A stretch of DNA of 64,000 bases from JACMJL01 sp963791805 (GTDB taxonomy: Bacteria > Bacillota > Clostridia > Clostridiales > Clostridiaceae), in the NCBI GenBank assembly GCA_963791805.1, contig CAWBTU010000004.1:744001-808000 (forward strand), given 5' to 3'. How positions within the stretch are numbered: position 1 is the stretch's first letter; each line of letters opens with the position of its first letter. The notes below the pieces were generated by a model. That model was not told where the DNA came from and searched no databases. It saw nothing but the letters and a program-made list of their open reading frames with translations. Below are positions 27,426-36,652 of the stretch, in pieces. The translations under genes and the position numbers were made by a program.

Positions 27426-27465
27426 CCTTAAACACTAATAATACCAATGTTTATAAGGTTTTTTT
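27426..27465 (+). terminator. Plus-strand terminator
   Basis: The stem CCTTAAACA/TGTTTATAAGG (one bulge) is followed by seven T. It probably ends the transcript of the 26973 gene. The 190 bases between hold no gene that I can see. Confidence 0.55.
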
Positions 27466-27485
27466 ACCCTGTTAAAAGCAATATG

Positions 27486-27528
27486 AAAACCCCTAAAAGT
27501 GGCATGTATCAACACTCTTAGAGGTTTT
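27486..27528 (-). terminator. Terminator of guaA
   Basis: A 16-bp stem with two mismatches (27486-27501 with 27513-27528) lies 3' of guaA on the minus strand. The stem ends in TTTT. Confidence 0.6.
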
Positions 27529-27580
27529 CTAAATATGGAAACTACTTCATTTTTACGAATGGTTCAAATCCTTGCTACAT

Positions 27581-29113
27581 CTATTCCCACTCAATAGTTG
27601 AAGGTGGCTTACTAGTCACGTCGTAAACAATTCTGTTTACTCCTTTAACTTCGTTAACTATCCTCCTTGATACTTTATCTAAAACCTCATAAGGTATATG
27701 TGCCCAATCAGAGGTCATTCCATCAGAGCTGGTGACTGCTCTTAAGGCCACTGTGTGACAATAAGTTCTTTCATCACCCATTACACCTACAGATTGAATG
27801 TTTGGTAGGCACGCGAAATACTGCCAAATTTTACTTTCTAGTCCTGCAAGGGCAACTTCTTCTCTAAAAATTGCATCCGCTTCACGAGTAATAAATAATT
27901 TTTCTTCTGTAATATCCCCAAGTACTCTTATTGCAAGTCCTGGACCTGGAAACGGTTGTCTCCATACCAAATTATGAGCAATTCCTAGTTTTTCTCCCAC
28001 TTCTCTAACTTCATCTTTAAATAATTCCCTTAAGGGCTCTATAAGTTTAAAGTCCATATCTTCTGGAAGTCCACCTACATTATGATGACTTTTAATAGTA
28101 GCAGAGGTATCAGTTCCACTTTCCACTACATCAGGGTATATTGTTCCTTGAACAAGGAAACCTATATCACCAAGTTTTTTAGCTTCTTCTTCAAATACTC
28201 TTATGAACTCTTCGCCAATTATCTTTCTCTTCTTCTCAGGATCACTTACACCCTTAAGTTTTCCTAAAAATCTTTCTTCTGCATTTACCCTTATTAAGTT
28301 CATATCAAATTGCTTGCCAAAAATCTCTTCAACTTGATCGCCTTCATCTTTTCTTAAAAGGCCATGATCTACAAATATACAGGTAAGTTGTTTACCAACT
28401 GCCTTATGAACCATTACAGCCGCTACAGAAGAATCAACTCCTCCTGATAGGGCACAAATCAATTTCCTATCTCCAACTAATTCCTTAATTGCCTTAATCT
28501 TCTCTTCTGCAAAAGATTCCATAGACCAATCGCCTTTTAACTTGCAAATTTTAAATAGAAAATTTGTAAGCATTGCTCTTCCGAATGGAGTATGCTCAAC
28601 TTCAGGATGGAATTGAACACCATATAGCTTCTTTTCTTCATGTTCCACTGCTGCACACTTGCATTGTGGTGTACTTGCTATTACCTTAAAGCCTGCTGGT
28701 TCTTTAGCAACAATATCTGTATGACTCATCCAACAATGTTCTTTGCTTTGGATTCCATCAAATAATGGACTACTGGAATCAAGGTCTATCTCAGTCTTTC
28801 CGTATTCTCTAACTTCAGCACTGGTTACTTCTACGCCATAGTTTTGTGCTATAAGTTGATATCCATAACATATTCCAAGTACAGGAATATTAAGTTCAAA
28901 TATGTCCTTATTTATTCTTGGCGCACCATCACCATATACACTGTTTGGACCACCAGTAAAAATTATTCCTTTAGGGTTTTTAGCTACTATTTTGTCAATT
29001 GAAGTACTATAAGGTACTATCTCACAATACACTCCATTTTCTCTAACTCTTCTTGCAATTAATTGATTATACTGGCCACCAAAATCTACAACTAAAACTA
29101 ACTCTCTATTCAT
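27581..29113 (-). CDS. guaA: GMP synthase (glutamine-hydrolysing)
   Basis: 510 residues. Converts XMP to GMP with ATP and glutamine. The N-terminal class I amidotransferase domain has GICYGYQ (Cys82) and HPEVEHTP (His and Glu). The ATP pyrophosphatase domain has the P-loop LSGGVDSS (about 223-230), and the C-terminal dimerisation domain ends in TSKPPSTIEWE. It lies 37 bases after guaB, so both are probably made from one riboswitch-controlled transcript. A fragment matching its last 24 residues sits 1.9 kb away at 25684. Confidence 0.97.
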   Translation of the reverse strand: MNRELVLVVDFGGQYNQLIARRVRENGVYCEIVPYSTSIDKIVAKNPKGIIFTGGPNSVYGDGAPRINKDIFELNIPVLGICYGYQLIAQNYGVEVTSAEVREYGKTEIDLDSSSPLFDGIQSKEHCWMSHTDIVAKEPAGFKVIASTPQCKCAAVEHEEKKLYGVQFHPEVEHTPFGRAMLTNFLFKICKLKGDWSMESFAEEKIKAIKELVGDRKLICALSGGVDSSVAAVMVHKAVGKQLTCIFVDHGLLRKDEGDQVEEIFGKQFDMNLIRVNAEERFLGKLKGVSDPEKKRKIIGEEFIRVFEEEAKKLGDIGFLVQGTIYPDVVESGTDTSATIKSHHNVGGLPEDMDFKLIEPLRELFKDEVREVGEKLGIAHNLVWRQPFPGPGLAIRVLGDITEEKLFITREADAIFREEVALAGLESKIWQYFACLPNIQSVGVMGDERTYCHTVALRAVTSSDGMTSDWAHIPYEVLDKVSRRIVNEVKGVNRIVYDVTSKPPSTIEWE

Positions 29114-29150
29114 TAGATACCTCCATTTTTAATATGTACATTAGAAATTG

Positions 29151-30602
29151 CTAATTAACACTATAATTAGGTGCTTCTTTAGTAATTACTATATCATGAG
29201 GATGACTTTCTCGTAAACCTGAAGATGTTTGAATAACAAAATTTGCAGTTTCAAACAAGTCTATTAAGGTCTTTGCTCCAAGATAACCCATACCTGAACG
29301 AATTCCGCCAAGTAGTTGATAAATAGTCTCTGAAACAGGTCCTTTGTATGGAACTCTTCCCTCTACTCCTTCTGGCACTAATTTATTATTTCCCTCTTGA
29401 AAATATCTATCTTTACTTCCGCAAGCCATTGCAGCTATGGAACCCATGCCTCTATATACCTTATAGCTTCTTCCTTGGTATATTTCTGTCTCTCCTGGAG
29501 ATTCTTCACATCCAGCAAACATTGATCCCATCATAGCTATCTTGGCACCTGCAGCAAATGCTTTAACCAAATCACCCGAATATTTAAAACCGCCATCTGC
29601 AATTACTGGTATACCATACTTATTAGCTTCTTCCACACAATCCATTACTGCTGTAAGTTGAGGAACCCCTACCCCTGCAACTACTCTTGTAGTGCAAATA
29701 GATCCAGGTCCAATACCTACTTTGACGCAATCAGCTCCTGCTTCTATTAAGTCCCGAGTTGCTTCAGCTGTTGCTACATTTCCAGCTATCACTTGAATTT
29801 TAGGGTACTTATTTTTTATAGTTTTTACAGCTTCCATAACTCCTCTAGAATGTCCATGTGCAGTATCTAGAGTCAGAATATCCACTCCAACCTTTACTAA
29901 TGCATCAACTCTATCCATCATATCTGCAGTTACACCTACAGCTGCTCCACATAAAAGCCTTCCTCTTGAGTCTTTAGCAGCATTAGGAAACCTTATTGCT
30001 TTTTCAATATCTTTTATAGTTATAAGTCCTATAAGATTTCCTTCATCATCAACTAAAGGAAGTTTCTCAATTTTATGTTTTCTTAGCAATTCTTTAGCCT
30101 CTGAAAGAGTTGTTCCTTCAGCAGCTGTAACTAGTTTTTCCTTTGTCATAACTTCGGAAATTTTTCTTGAATAGTTTGTCTCAAAAACAATATCTCTATT
30201 AGTTATAATTCCTACAAGCTTTCCAGCAACAGTAATCGGCACTCCAGAAATTCTATATTTACTCATAACATCTAATGCATCTTGAATTAAGTCCTCTGGA
30301 GATAAGTAAAAAGGATCTGTTATAACCCCGTTCTCTTGTCTCTTTACTCTGTCTACTTCTAGTGATTGCTGCTCTATTGTCATATTTTTATGTATTATTC
30401 CAATTCCGCCTTCTCTTGCAATTGCTATTGCCATCTTAGACTCAGTAACAGTATCCATACCAGCACTCATAATTGGAATGTTTAACTTAATTTCCTTAGT
30501 CAAATTTGTACATAGACTAACTTCTCTCGGCAATACATCAGACTTATTAGGAACTAATAATACATCATCAAAAGTATACGCATGTTTTAATATTTTTGCC
30601 AT
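29151..30602 (-). CDS. guaB: IMP dehydrogenase
   Basis: 483 residues. Oxidises IMP to XMP with NAD+, the first step of GMP synthesis. The TIM barrel is split by two CBS domains (about 95-205). The catalytic loop is GIGPGSICTTR with the active Cys, with downstream IADGG, GSMFAG and YRGMGS. I chose the ATG at 30602 because AGAGGAG precedes it; the open frame runs up to 30644 into the leader. Transcription starts about 300 bases upstream and passes a guanine riboswitch. Confidence 0.97.
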   Translation of the reverse strand: MAKILKHAYTFDDVLLVPNKSDVLPREVSLCTNLTKEIKLNIPIMSAGMDTVTESKMAIAIAREGGIGIIHKNMTIEQQSLEVDRVKRQENGVITDPFYLSPEDLIQDALDVMSKYRISGVPITVAGKLVGIITNRDIVFETNYSRKISEVMTKEKLVTAAEGTTLSEAKELLRKHKIEKLPLVDDEGNLIGLITIKDIEKAIRFPNAAKDSRGRLLCGAAVGVTADMMDRVDALVKVGVDILTLDTAHGHSRGVMEAVKTIKNKYPKIQVIAGNVATAEATRDLIEAGADCVKVGIGPGSICTTRVVAGVGVPQLTAVMDCVEEANKYGIPVIADGGFKYSGDLVKAFAAGAKIAMMGSMFAGCEESPGETEIYQGRSYKVYRGMGSIAAMACGSKDRYFQEGNNKLVPEGVEGRVPYKGPVSETIYQLLGGIRSGMGYLGAKTLIDLFETANFVIQTSSGLRESHPHDIVITKEAPNYSVN

Positions 30603-30745
30603 GTAACCACTCCTCTTAATTAATTTATAGTAATAACCAAACAAGATAAAAAATCCATTTTATTGCTAGGCTAATATTTGACTTGCTAAAATATTGATTA
30701 GATTCAAGTTTTTCGAATCAATAACGTGATGATAAACTTGCTTCT

Positions 30746-30790
30746 ATATAAAAATGTGAACTTACACATTTAGAAAGTGTAAGTTCACAT
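30746..30790 (-). terminator. Riboswitch-controlled terminator of guaB leader
   Basis: A perfect 14-bp stem ATGTGAACTTACAC (30754-30767 with 30777-30790) is followed by TTTTTATATA on the minus strand. It lies 25 bases after the guanine aptamer, in the position expected of its expression platform. Confidence 0.88.
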
Positions 30791-30814
30791 GCAAAACTAT
30801 GCACAAAAAACTCC

Positions 30815-30879
30815 ACTCATAGTTGGAAGTTAAAGGCTTCCAGTAGAAACTCCTTGCCATATCCAAGGTTTATACGAAT
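30815..30879 (-). promoter_or_regulatory. Guanine riboswitch (purine aptamer)
   Basis: All parts of the purine aptamer are present on the minus strand. P1 is ATTCGTA with TATGAGT (seven pairs), J1/2 is TAA and P2 is CCTTG/CAAGG with loop GATATGG. J2/3 is AGTTTCTAC, P3 is TGGAAG/CTTCCA with loop CCTTTAA, and J3/1 is ACTATG. The base that pairs with the ligand is C (ACTATG, not ATTATA), so guanine or hypoxanthine is the expected ligand, not adenine. Ligand binding should promote the downstream terminator and switch off guaB and guaA. Confidence 0.93.
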
Positions 30880-30917
30880 AGAAATTGTAACCTAATATAT
30901 TTTTATATTATTAGACT

Positions 30918-30946
30918 ATTTTATTCAAAATTTTGCATTTTGTCAA
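30918..30946 (-). promoter_or_regulatory. Sigma-A promoter of guaB
   Basis: On the minus strand TTGACA (30941-30946), 17 bases, TAAAAT (30918-30923). It is about 40 bases upstream of the aptamer. Confidence 0.75.
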
Positions 30947-31070
30947 TTGAAAATAATTTTTTCTGACTATTTTCCTGCAAAAACATGTGTGAATTTAAAT
31001 TTTAGTCAATATTTATGGATATACATAATTAAATATAGGAATATATACCATTAAAATATTTATATATAAA

Positions 31071-31099
31071 AAACCCACGAAAATACTTTTCGCGGGTTT
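31071..31099 (-). terminator. Terminator downstream of groEL
   Basis: A 13-bp stem (31071-31083 with 31087-31099, one mismatch) is followed on the minus strand by TTTTTTATATATA. Confidence 0.8.
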
Positions 31100-31144
31100 C
31101 TTATAATATATATTTAAATTATCCGGATAATACTCTATTAAAAA

Positions 31145-31179
31145 TCTGACTTCTGACTTCTCACGTCTAACTTCTAGGA
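31145..31179. repeat. Degenerate 7-bp tandem repeat near the groEL 3' end
   Basis: Five heptads in register: TCTGACT, TCTGACT, TCTCACG, TCTAACT, TCTAGGA. A related array with the same unit lies at 55235-55269, near the 3' end of proS. Confidence 0.6.
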
Positions 31180-31227
31180 TACAAAAATCAAACTTTTATT
31201 CTATACTAACTTACTATTTTGTATCCT
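31176..31227 (-). terminator. Inverted repeat directly after groEL
   Basis: AGGATACAAAA (31177-31187) pairs with TTTTGTATCCT (31217-31227), enclosing an AT-rich loop right after the groEL stop. It may stabilise the 3' end or act as a first terminator before the stronger one at 31071. Confidence 0.45.
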
Positions 31228-32863
31228 CTAGTACATTCCGTCCATTCCCATGCCCATTCCGCCGCCACCAGGCATTGGCATTGGGTTCTTCTCTGGTATA
31301 TCAGAAACAGCTGATTCAGTTGTTAGGAAAGTAGCTGCAACTGAAGCTGCGTTTTGTAGTGCTGATCTTGTAACTTTAGTTGGATCAACAATTCCTGCTT
31401 TAACCATATCAACATATTTTTCAGTTAATGCATCATATCCTATACCTACTTCACTATTCATAATCTTATCTAAGATTACTGAACCTTCAACACCAGCGTT
31501 TGTTGCTATCTGTCTAATTGGTTCTTCTAGTGCTTTTTTGATTATATCAATACCAACTTTAATATCTAATACATCAGAAGTTAGTTTTCCAACTTCCTTA
31601 ATAATGCTGATATAAGCTGATCCACCGCCTGGTACTATTCCTTCTTCTACAGCTGCTTTTGTAGCTGCTAATGCATCTTCTATTCTTAATTTTCTTTCCT
31701 TCAATTCAGTTTCTGTTGCAGCACCAACTTTAATAACTGCAACTCCACCTGCCAATTTAGCAAGTCTTTCTTGAAGCTTCTCTTTATCAAATTCTGATGT
31801 GGTATTTTCAATCTGATTCATAATTACAGATATTCCTGCCATCGATTTCAGATTTATTACCTTTACCATTAACAATTGTAGTGTTTTCTTTAGATACTTT
31901 AACACTATCAGCTGTTCCAAGCATATCTAAAGTTACGTCTTTTAATTCTCTTCCTAATTCTTCACAGATTACTTCTCCACCAGTAAGAATTGCTATATCT
32001 GTAAGCATTTCTTTTCTTCTATCACCAAAGCCTGGTGCCTTAACAGCTACGCAAACAAAAGTTCCTCTTAATTTATTTAAAACTAGAGTTGCCATTGCTT
32101 CGCCTTCTATTTCTTCAGCTATTATAAGCAATTTTTTTCCCTGTTGAACAATTTGTTCAAGAACTGGAAGAATATCTTGTATATTAGTTATCTTTTTATC
32201 AGTTATTAATATATATGGATTTTCAAGTACTGCTTCCATTTTTTCTGAATCTGTTGCCATATATGGACTTACATATCCTCTATCGAATTGCATTCCTTCA
32301 ACAACTTCTAATTCTGTTCCCATTGATTTTGATTCTTCTATAGTAATTACGCCTTCTTTTCCTACTTTTTCCATAGCATCAGCAATTAATTGACCTATTT
32401 CTTCATCTGATGCGGAAATAGCAGCTACTCTAGCAATATCTTCTTTACCGTTAACTGGCTTAGAAATCTTAGCGATTTCTTCAACTGCTTTTTCAACTGC
32501 TTTATTTATGCCTTGTCTTATAAGCATTGGGTTTGCACCAGCAGTTACATTTTTCAAACCTTCTCTAATAATTGCTTGAGCAAGTAATGTAGCAGTAGTT
32601 GTTCCATCTCCTGCAACATCATTAGTTTTTGTTGCTACTTCTTTAACTAATTGAGCTCCCATATTTTCAAATGGGTCTTCAAGTTCTATTTCTCTTGCAA
32701 TAGTTACACCATCATTAGTGATAAGTGGTGAACCAAATTTTTTATCAAGTACAACATTTCTTCCCTTAGGTCCTAATGTTATTTTAACTGTATCAGCAAG
32801 TTTGTCTACACCCTTTTGCATAGATCTTCTTGCTTCTTCTCCAAATAAAATATCCTTTGCCAT
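31228..32863 (-). pseudogene. groL: 60 kDa chaperonin GroEL, frameshifted
   Basis: The N-terminal part (31808-32863) and C-terminal part (31228 up to about 31836) are in different frames. Read together they form a complete GroEL of about 544 residues, from MAKDILFGEEARRSMQKG through GDGTTTAT to the MPMPGGGGMGMGMDGMY tail. The total length is 1636 bases, one more than a multiple of three, so one extra base explains the break. It lies near 31831-31837, where EIDGR should continue ISVIMNQIENTTSEF. In the first frame translation ends early at NICNYESD. GroEL is essential, so a sequencing or assembly error is the most likely cause; a real mutation would need a second groEL elsewhere. It follows groES by 22 bases. 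Confidence 0.9.
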
Positions 32864-32885
32864 TTTCTGTACCTCCCGCTAATAA

Positions 32886-33173
32886 CTATTTTTCTACTAT
32901 TGCTAATATGTCATCTTGTTTTATGATGATGAATTCTTCTCCATCAACCTTTATCTCGTTTCCACTGTACTTAGAGTATAAAACAACGTCTCCCACTTTA
33001 ACTTCCATTTTAACTTCTTTACCGTCAACAACTCCGCCTGGTCCTACAGCTACTATTTCAGCCTCTTGTGGTTTTTCCTTTGCAGATCCTGGTAAAACTA
33101 TACCGCTTTTTGTTGTTTCCTCTGCTTCTAACTTTTTGATAACTACTCTGTCTCCAAGTGGTCTAATTTTCAT
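32886..33173 (-). CDS. groS: 10 kDa co-chaperonin GroES
   Basis: 95 residues, typical length. KIRPLGDRVVIKK at the N-terminus, the mobile loop around EETTKSGIVLPGSAKEKPQ that contacts GroEL, and a beta-barrel end VDGEEFIIIKQDDILAIVE. The ribosome site is AAGGAGGGG. First gene of groES-groEL, under a CIRCE operator 45 bases upstream, so it should be repressed by HrcA and induced by heat. Confidence 0.97.
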   Translation of the reverse strand: MKIRPLGDRVVIKKLEAEETTKSGIVLPGSAKEKPQEAEIVAVGPGGVVDGKEVKMEVKVGDVVLYSKYSGNEIKVDGEEFIIIKQDDILAIVEK

Positions 33174-33217
33174 TAAAACCCCTCCTTAATATATTAAAAT
33201 TTATTTTTTAACTTTTG

Positions 33218-33244
33218 TTAGCACTCATCGACTACGAGTGCTAA
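33218..33244. promoter_or_regulatory. CIRCE operator (HrcA site)
   Basis: TTAGCACTC, nine bases, GAGTGCTAA: an exact CIRCE match upstream of groES. It overlaps the predicted transcript start region. Confidence 0.97.
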
Positions 33245-33254
33245 TACTATTATT

Positions 33255-33283
33255 ATAATAAATAATAGTAAGGTTAATATCAA
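33255..33283 (-). promoter_or_regulatory. Sigma-A promoter of groES-groEL
   Basis: On the minus strand TTGATA (33278-33283), 17 bases, TATTAT (33255-33260), just upstream of CIRCE. An overlapping TATAAT lies three bases further on. From 33284 to 33491 I see no gene or clear structure. Confidence 0.6.
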
Positions 33284-33491
33284 ATATCACATTATAACTA
33301 AATATACCAAATAAGACTATATAGTGAAACTATCCTTAACTATATCATTATTTCATTGAATATCTCCATTTTTCTTAAATTGGTAATTAGAACTGATACT
33401 TTTCCTTAGTTTCCAAAGTTATGTAAGCACTATCTATATGATTTACGTCTTTATATATAATTATACCATTATTTCCAGATTTTAATATAAT

Positions 33492-34196
33492 CTAGGAGTT
33501 TTTTTCAAAAGAAGATATAATCTTCTCTCCATTTATAATTCCAAACATTAGCAGCGCTATAGAAATCACTGCTAATATAACAAGAAGATTTTTATCACCA
33601 GTGTATAACTTAGCTCCAAAATACGCTGACATTAAAATTCCAGGTATTCTCCCTAAGGTAGAATAAATAATATACTTTTTAAAGTCTACGTTTAACATTC
33701 CACAAATATATCCTAATATATCTTTAGGTACTCCAGGTATAAGATACATAAAAAATATTGTATAACTTATTCTGTTTTGATTTAATGCTTTTTCAACAAA
33801 TTGAAGTTTTTTCTTTCTAATTAATTTATCTACAAAATCCTTACCTATAACATTGGCCAAATAATATATTATTATGCTCCCTAGCGTAATTCCGATAATT
33901 GAAAATAAAGTGCCCAAAAAAACTCCGTAAATATATCCACCAGCTATTTGAATTATTTCTCCTGGAACAAAGAATGCTACTACTTGAACTATCTGAAGCA
34001 AAAAAAATGCTAGAACACCACATTTCTTGTAAGAAATTAACATACTTTTAATATCTTTTGGGTTTTTTAAAATACTAAAATATTTTGTAAAATATTCAAA
34101 CCCTAAAAAAACTAAGCTAGCCATAAGAATAATTAAAAATACTTTAGGCCTATATTTTTTAATTATCTTAGATAGCTTGTTATCTTGTTTTAGCAT
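33492..34196 (-). CDS. TVP38/TMEM64 family membrane protein
   Basis: 234 residues with about six membrane segments. The family signature includes FVPGEIIQIAGGYIYGVFLGTLFSIIG (about 75-100) and YLIPGVPKDILGYICGM (about 155-171), the two re-entrant Pro/Gly loops of the SNARE-associated/DedA-like fold. Bacterial relatives are integral membrane proteins, with proposed roles in lipid or ion handling. The substrate is unknown. It has an AGAGGTG site. A possible degenerate palindromic repeat lies upstream. Confidence 0.88.
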   Translation of the reverse strand: MLKQDNKLSKIIKKYRPKVFLIILMASLVFLGFEYFTKYFSILKNPKDIKSMLISYKKCGVLAFFLLQIVQVVAFFVPGEIIQIAGGYIYGVFLGTLFSIIGITLGSIIIYYLANVIGKDFVDKLIRKKKLQFVEKALNQNRISYTIFFMYLIPGVPKDILGYICGMLNVDFKKYIIYSTLGRIPGILMSAYFGAKLYTGDKNLLVILAVISIALLMFGIINGEKIISSFEKNS

Positions 34197-34307
34197 TTTC
34201 TACACCTCTCTGTTCTTTATCTACAAACGTGACACTACTCTCTTTAGCTATGATTCTAGACTAAGTGGTACCACTAGTTATGTTATACAAAATTGCCCCA
34301 TAGACAA

Positions 34308-35216
34308 TTATTCTTCTACACTAATACCGTTTTCTCGTGCATAGTAAAACAGATACTGCTGAGCAAAACCTGATAAATTTCCAAATTTAGATACACCGAA
34401 TTCTCTTATTTTTTTTAGTGATACGTCAGGTGCCAAATAAAAATATTGCATTGCTCTTTTAACCCAAACATCAACTGGAAATGCAGAATATTTATTCATA
34501 GAAAAAAGCATTATACAATCTGCTACCTTTGGACCTATGCCGGTAAACTTCTGCAGTAGTATATGACATTCCTCATCGGGTTTATTCTTTATACAGTCAA
34601 TATCATAGTCAGCATTGTAGTTGCAACCATATTTGTTGTTGTATAGTTTTTCAACAGTATCTTTTATATATTTAGCTCTAAAGCCAGTGCTACAACGTTC
34701 TAATTCTTCTAAATTAGCGCATTTTAGTTCTTCTAAACTAGGAAAAGAATAATAGCTCTCATCTTTATACTTTATTTCTTCTCCCCATTGCTTGCATATA
34801 TTACCTATACATTTTTTAATCATAGGTATACGATTATTAGCAGATATTATAAATGATATTATAAGCTCAAAAGGTTCCTGTTGTAATAATCTTATTCCAT
34901 GCCCATACTCAACAGCTTGTTTTAATAGTATATCCTTGCTTAATTCTTCTTTAATTAAGGAATAATCTCTTCTAAAATCGAAGTAATCTAACCATATTTC
35001 ATTAAACTCAACTAAATTTGTATTATATATATATAAATCCTCACCATTTAATTGAAGTTCAATCACTTTTCCAAAAGCTATTCCAATATAATTTCCATTT
35101 TCCTGCAATCTCCACCTAAAACATTGACCACATTCAAAAACATGCTTTAAATCAAAATTTTTAACACCTTTAACAACTAGGCTATCATCAGTTTCTTCAA
35201 CTTTTACAAAATCCAA
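34308..35216 (-). CDS. 8-oxoguanine DNA glycosylase (OGG1-like)
   Basis: 302 residues. Removes 8-oxoguanine and cuts at the abasic site. The N-terminal domain starts with NFDLKHVFECGQCFRWR, the OGG motif. The helix-hairpin-helix is LQKFTGIGPKVADCIMLFS, the catalytic Lys is in STGFRAKYI and the Asp in FPVDVWVKR. This is the bacterial OGG1-like type known from clostridia. The start is a TTG at 35216 with AAGAAGG about nine bases upstream, the only start that keeps the conserved N-terminus. Confidence 0.92.
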   Translation of the reverse strand: MDFVKVEETDDSLVVKGVKNFDLKHVFECGQCFRWRLQENGNYIGIAFGKVIELQLNGEDLYIYNTNLVEFNEIWLDYFDFRRDYSLIKEELSKDILLKQAVEYGHGIRLLQQEPFELIISFIISANNRIPMIKKCIGNICKQWGEEIKYKDESYYSFPSLEELKCANLEELERCSTGFRAKYIKDTVEKLYNNKYGCNYNADYDIDCIKNKPDEECHILLQKFTGIGPKVADCIMLFSMNKYSAFPVDVWVKRAMQYFYLAPDVSLKKIREFGVSKFGNLSGFAQQYLFYYARENGISVEE

Positions 35217-35269
35217 TTTTAATCGCCTTCTTCTCTATAGGTTGAAATACTTTTTTCGTCAAATTAATA

Positions 35270-36652
35270 TTATTTTGAAAGTGCTTCATCAATAGCTTTC
35301 GCAGCATTTCTTCCTGCACCCATTGCAAGAATAACTGTTGCAGCTCCCGTAACTGCATCTCCACCTGCAAATACCATGTCTCTAGATGTTAATCCTGTTT
35401 CTTCTTTAATCACTAAACATTTATTTTTGTTAATTTCTAACCCTCGTGTGGTTGATGCAATTAAAGGATTTGGTGATGTACCCAAGGACATAATAACAGT
35501 ATCTACATCTAAAACAAATGTAGAGTCTTTAATTTCTATGGGACTTCTTCTACCTGAGCTATCAGGCTCTCCAAGTTCCATTCTTACACATTTTAGTCCA
35601 TTTACCCATCCTTTTTCGTCACTTAACACCTCAACAGGATTTACAAGCAGATCAAATAAAATGCCCTCTTCCCTTGCATGATGAACTTCTTCTATTCTAG
35701 CAGGCAATTCAGCTTCAGATCTTCTATACACTATGTGAACCTCAGATCCTAGCCTTAAAGCGGTTCTAGCTGCATCCATAGCAACATTACCACCACCAAC
35801 TACGGCAACCCTCTTGCCTAACTTAACTGGTGTTGAATAGCCTTCTTTATATGCTTTCATTAGATTTGTTCTTGTTAAGAATTCATTTGCTGAAAATACT
35901 CCATTTAAACTTTCACCAGGAATACCCATAAACTTAGGTAAGCCTGCTCCTGAGCCTATAAAAATTGCATCAAATTTTTCCTCATCTATTAGTTCATCTA
36001 TGGTAATAGTTTTTCCAACAATAACATTTGTTTCAATTTTAACTCCAAGCTTTCTAATATTGTTAATTTCATATTTTACCACTGTTTCTTTTGGAAGTCT
36101 AAATTCAGGAATTCCATATACTAAAACACCACCTGGTTCATGTAATGCTTCAAAAATAACAACCTCATATCCTAATTTAGCCAGATCTCCAGCACAAGCG
36201 AGCCCTGCAGGTCCACTGCCAATAACTGCAACTTTCTTGTTTTTTTTGGGTGAAGTTTCAGTTAAATCAATATTGTTTTCTCTGGACCAATCAGCAGCAT
36301 ATCTTTCTAATTTGCCAATAGCAACAGCATCACCTTTTACTCCTAGGACACATTTCCCCTCACATTGCCTTTCCTGAGGACATACCCTCCCACAAACAGC
36401 AGGAAGGGATGATGTTCTAGAAATAACTTTTATAGCCTCCTCAAATTCTCCACTTTTTATTTTTTGAACAAATTCTGGAATAGCTATAGATACAGGACAC
36501 ATAGTAACACACTGAGGATTCTTACAATTCAAACATCTCTCGGCCTCTAGCTTAGCCTCTTCTTCAGTATAACCTAAGCATACCTCATCGAAATTGGTTG
36601 CGCGAGTCTTAGGGTTTTGCTCACTTATTGGTGTTCTTTTCATTCTATCCAT
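35270..36652 (-). CDS. nfnB: NfnB: large subunit of NADH-dependent reduced ferredoxin:NADP+ oxidoreductase
   Basis: 460 residues. The N-terminal domain carries cysteines for two [4Fe-4S] clusters (CLNCKNPQCVTMCPV and CGRVCPQERQCEGKC). Two nucleotide-binding folds follow (VIGSGPAGLACAGDLAKLG for FAD and VVGGGNVAMDAARTALRLG for NADP). The same protein type is often called glutamate synthase small subunit (GltA). The adjacent NfnA gene, sharing one base with it, and the lack of a large gltB make NfnAB the better call. NfnAB bifurcates electrons between NADPH, NADH and ferredoxin in the cytoplasm. Confidence 0.92.
   Translation of the reverse strand: MDRMKRTPISEQNPKTRATNFDEVCLGYTEEEAKLEAERCLNCKNPQCVTMCPVSIAIPEFVQKIKSGEFEEAIKVISRTSSLPAVCGRVCPQERQCEGKCVLGVKGDAVAIGKLERYAADWSRENNIDLTETSPKKNKKVAVIGSGPAGLACAGDLAKLGYEVVIFEALHEPGGVLVYGIPEFRLPKETVVKYEINNIRKLGVKIETNVIVGKTITIDELIDEEKFDAIFIGSGAGLPKFMGIPGESLNGVFSANEFLTRTNLMKAYKEGYSTPVKLGKRVAVVGGGNVAMDAARTALRLGSEVHIVYRRSEAELPARIEEVHHAREEGILFDLLVNPVEVLSDEKGWVNGLKCVRMELGEPDSSGRRSPIEIKDSTFVLDVDTVIMSLGTSPNPLIASTTRGLEINKNKCLVIKEETGLTSRDMVFAGGDAVTGAATVILAMGAGRNAAKAIDEALSK

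Noticed and set aside
31250..31615. Plus-strand frame opposite groEL
   Set aside because: Antisense shadow of a conserved gene; the same applies to frames opposite pcrA, ligA, nfnB, hbd, etfA, bcd and trp genes.
34228..34277. Fifth copy of the palindromic element
   Set aside because: The left arm CGTGACACTACTC matches, but the right arm is shifted and imperfect and the tail is absent. It may be a decayed copy; not counted.
35270..36652. Glutamate synthase small subunit
   Set aside because: The sequence type fits, but the overlapping NfnA-like gene and absence of gltB favour NfnB.
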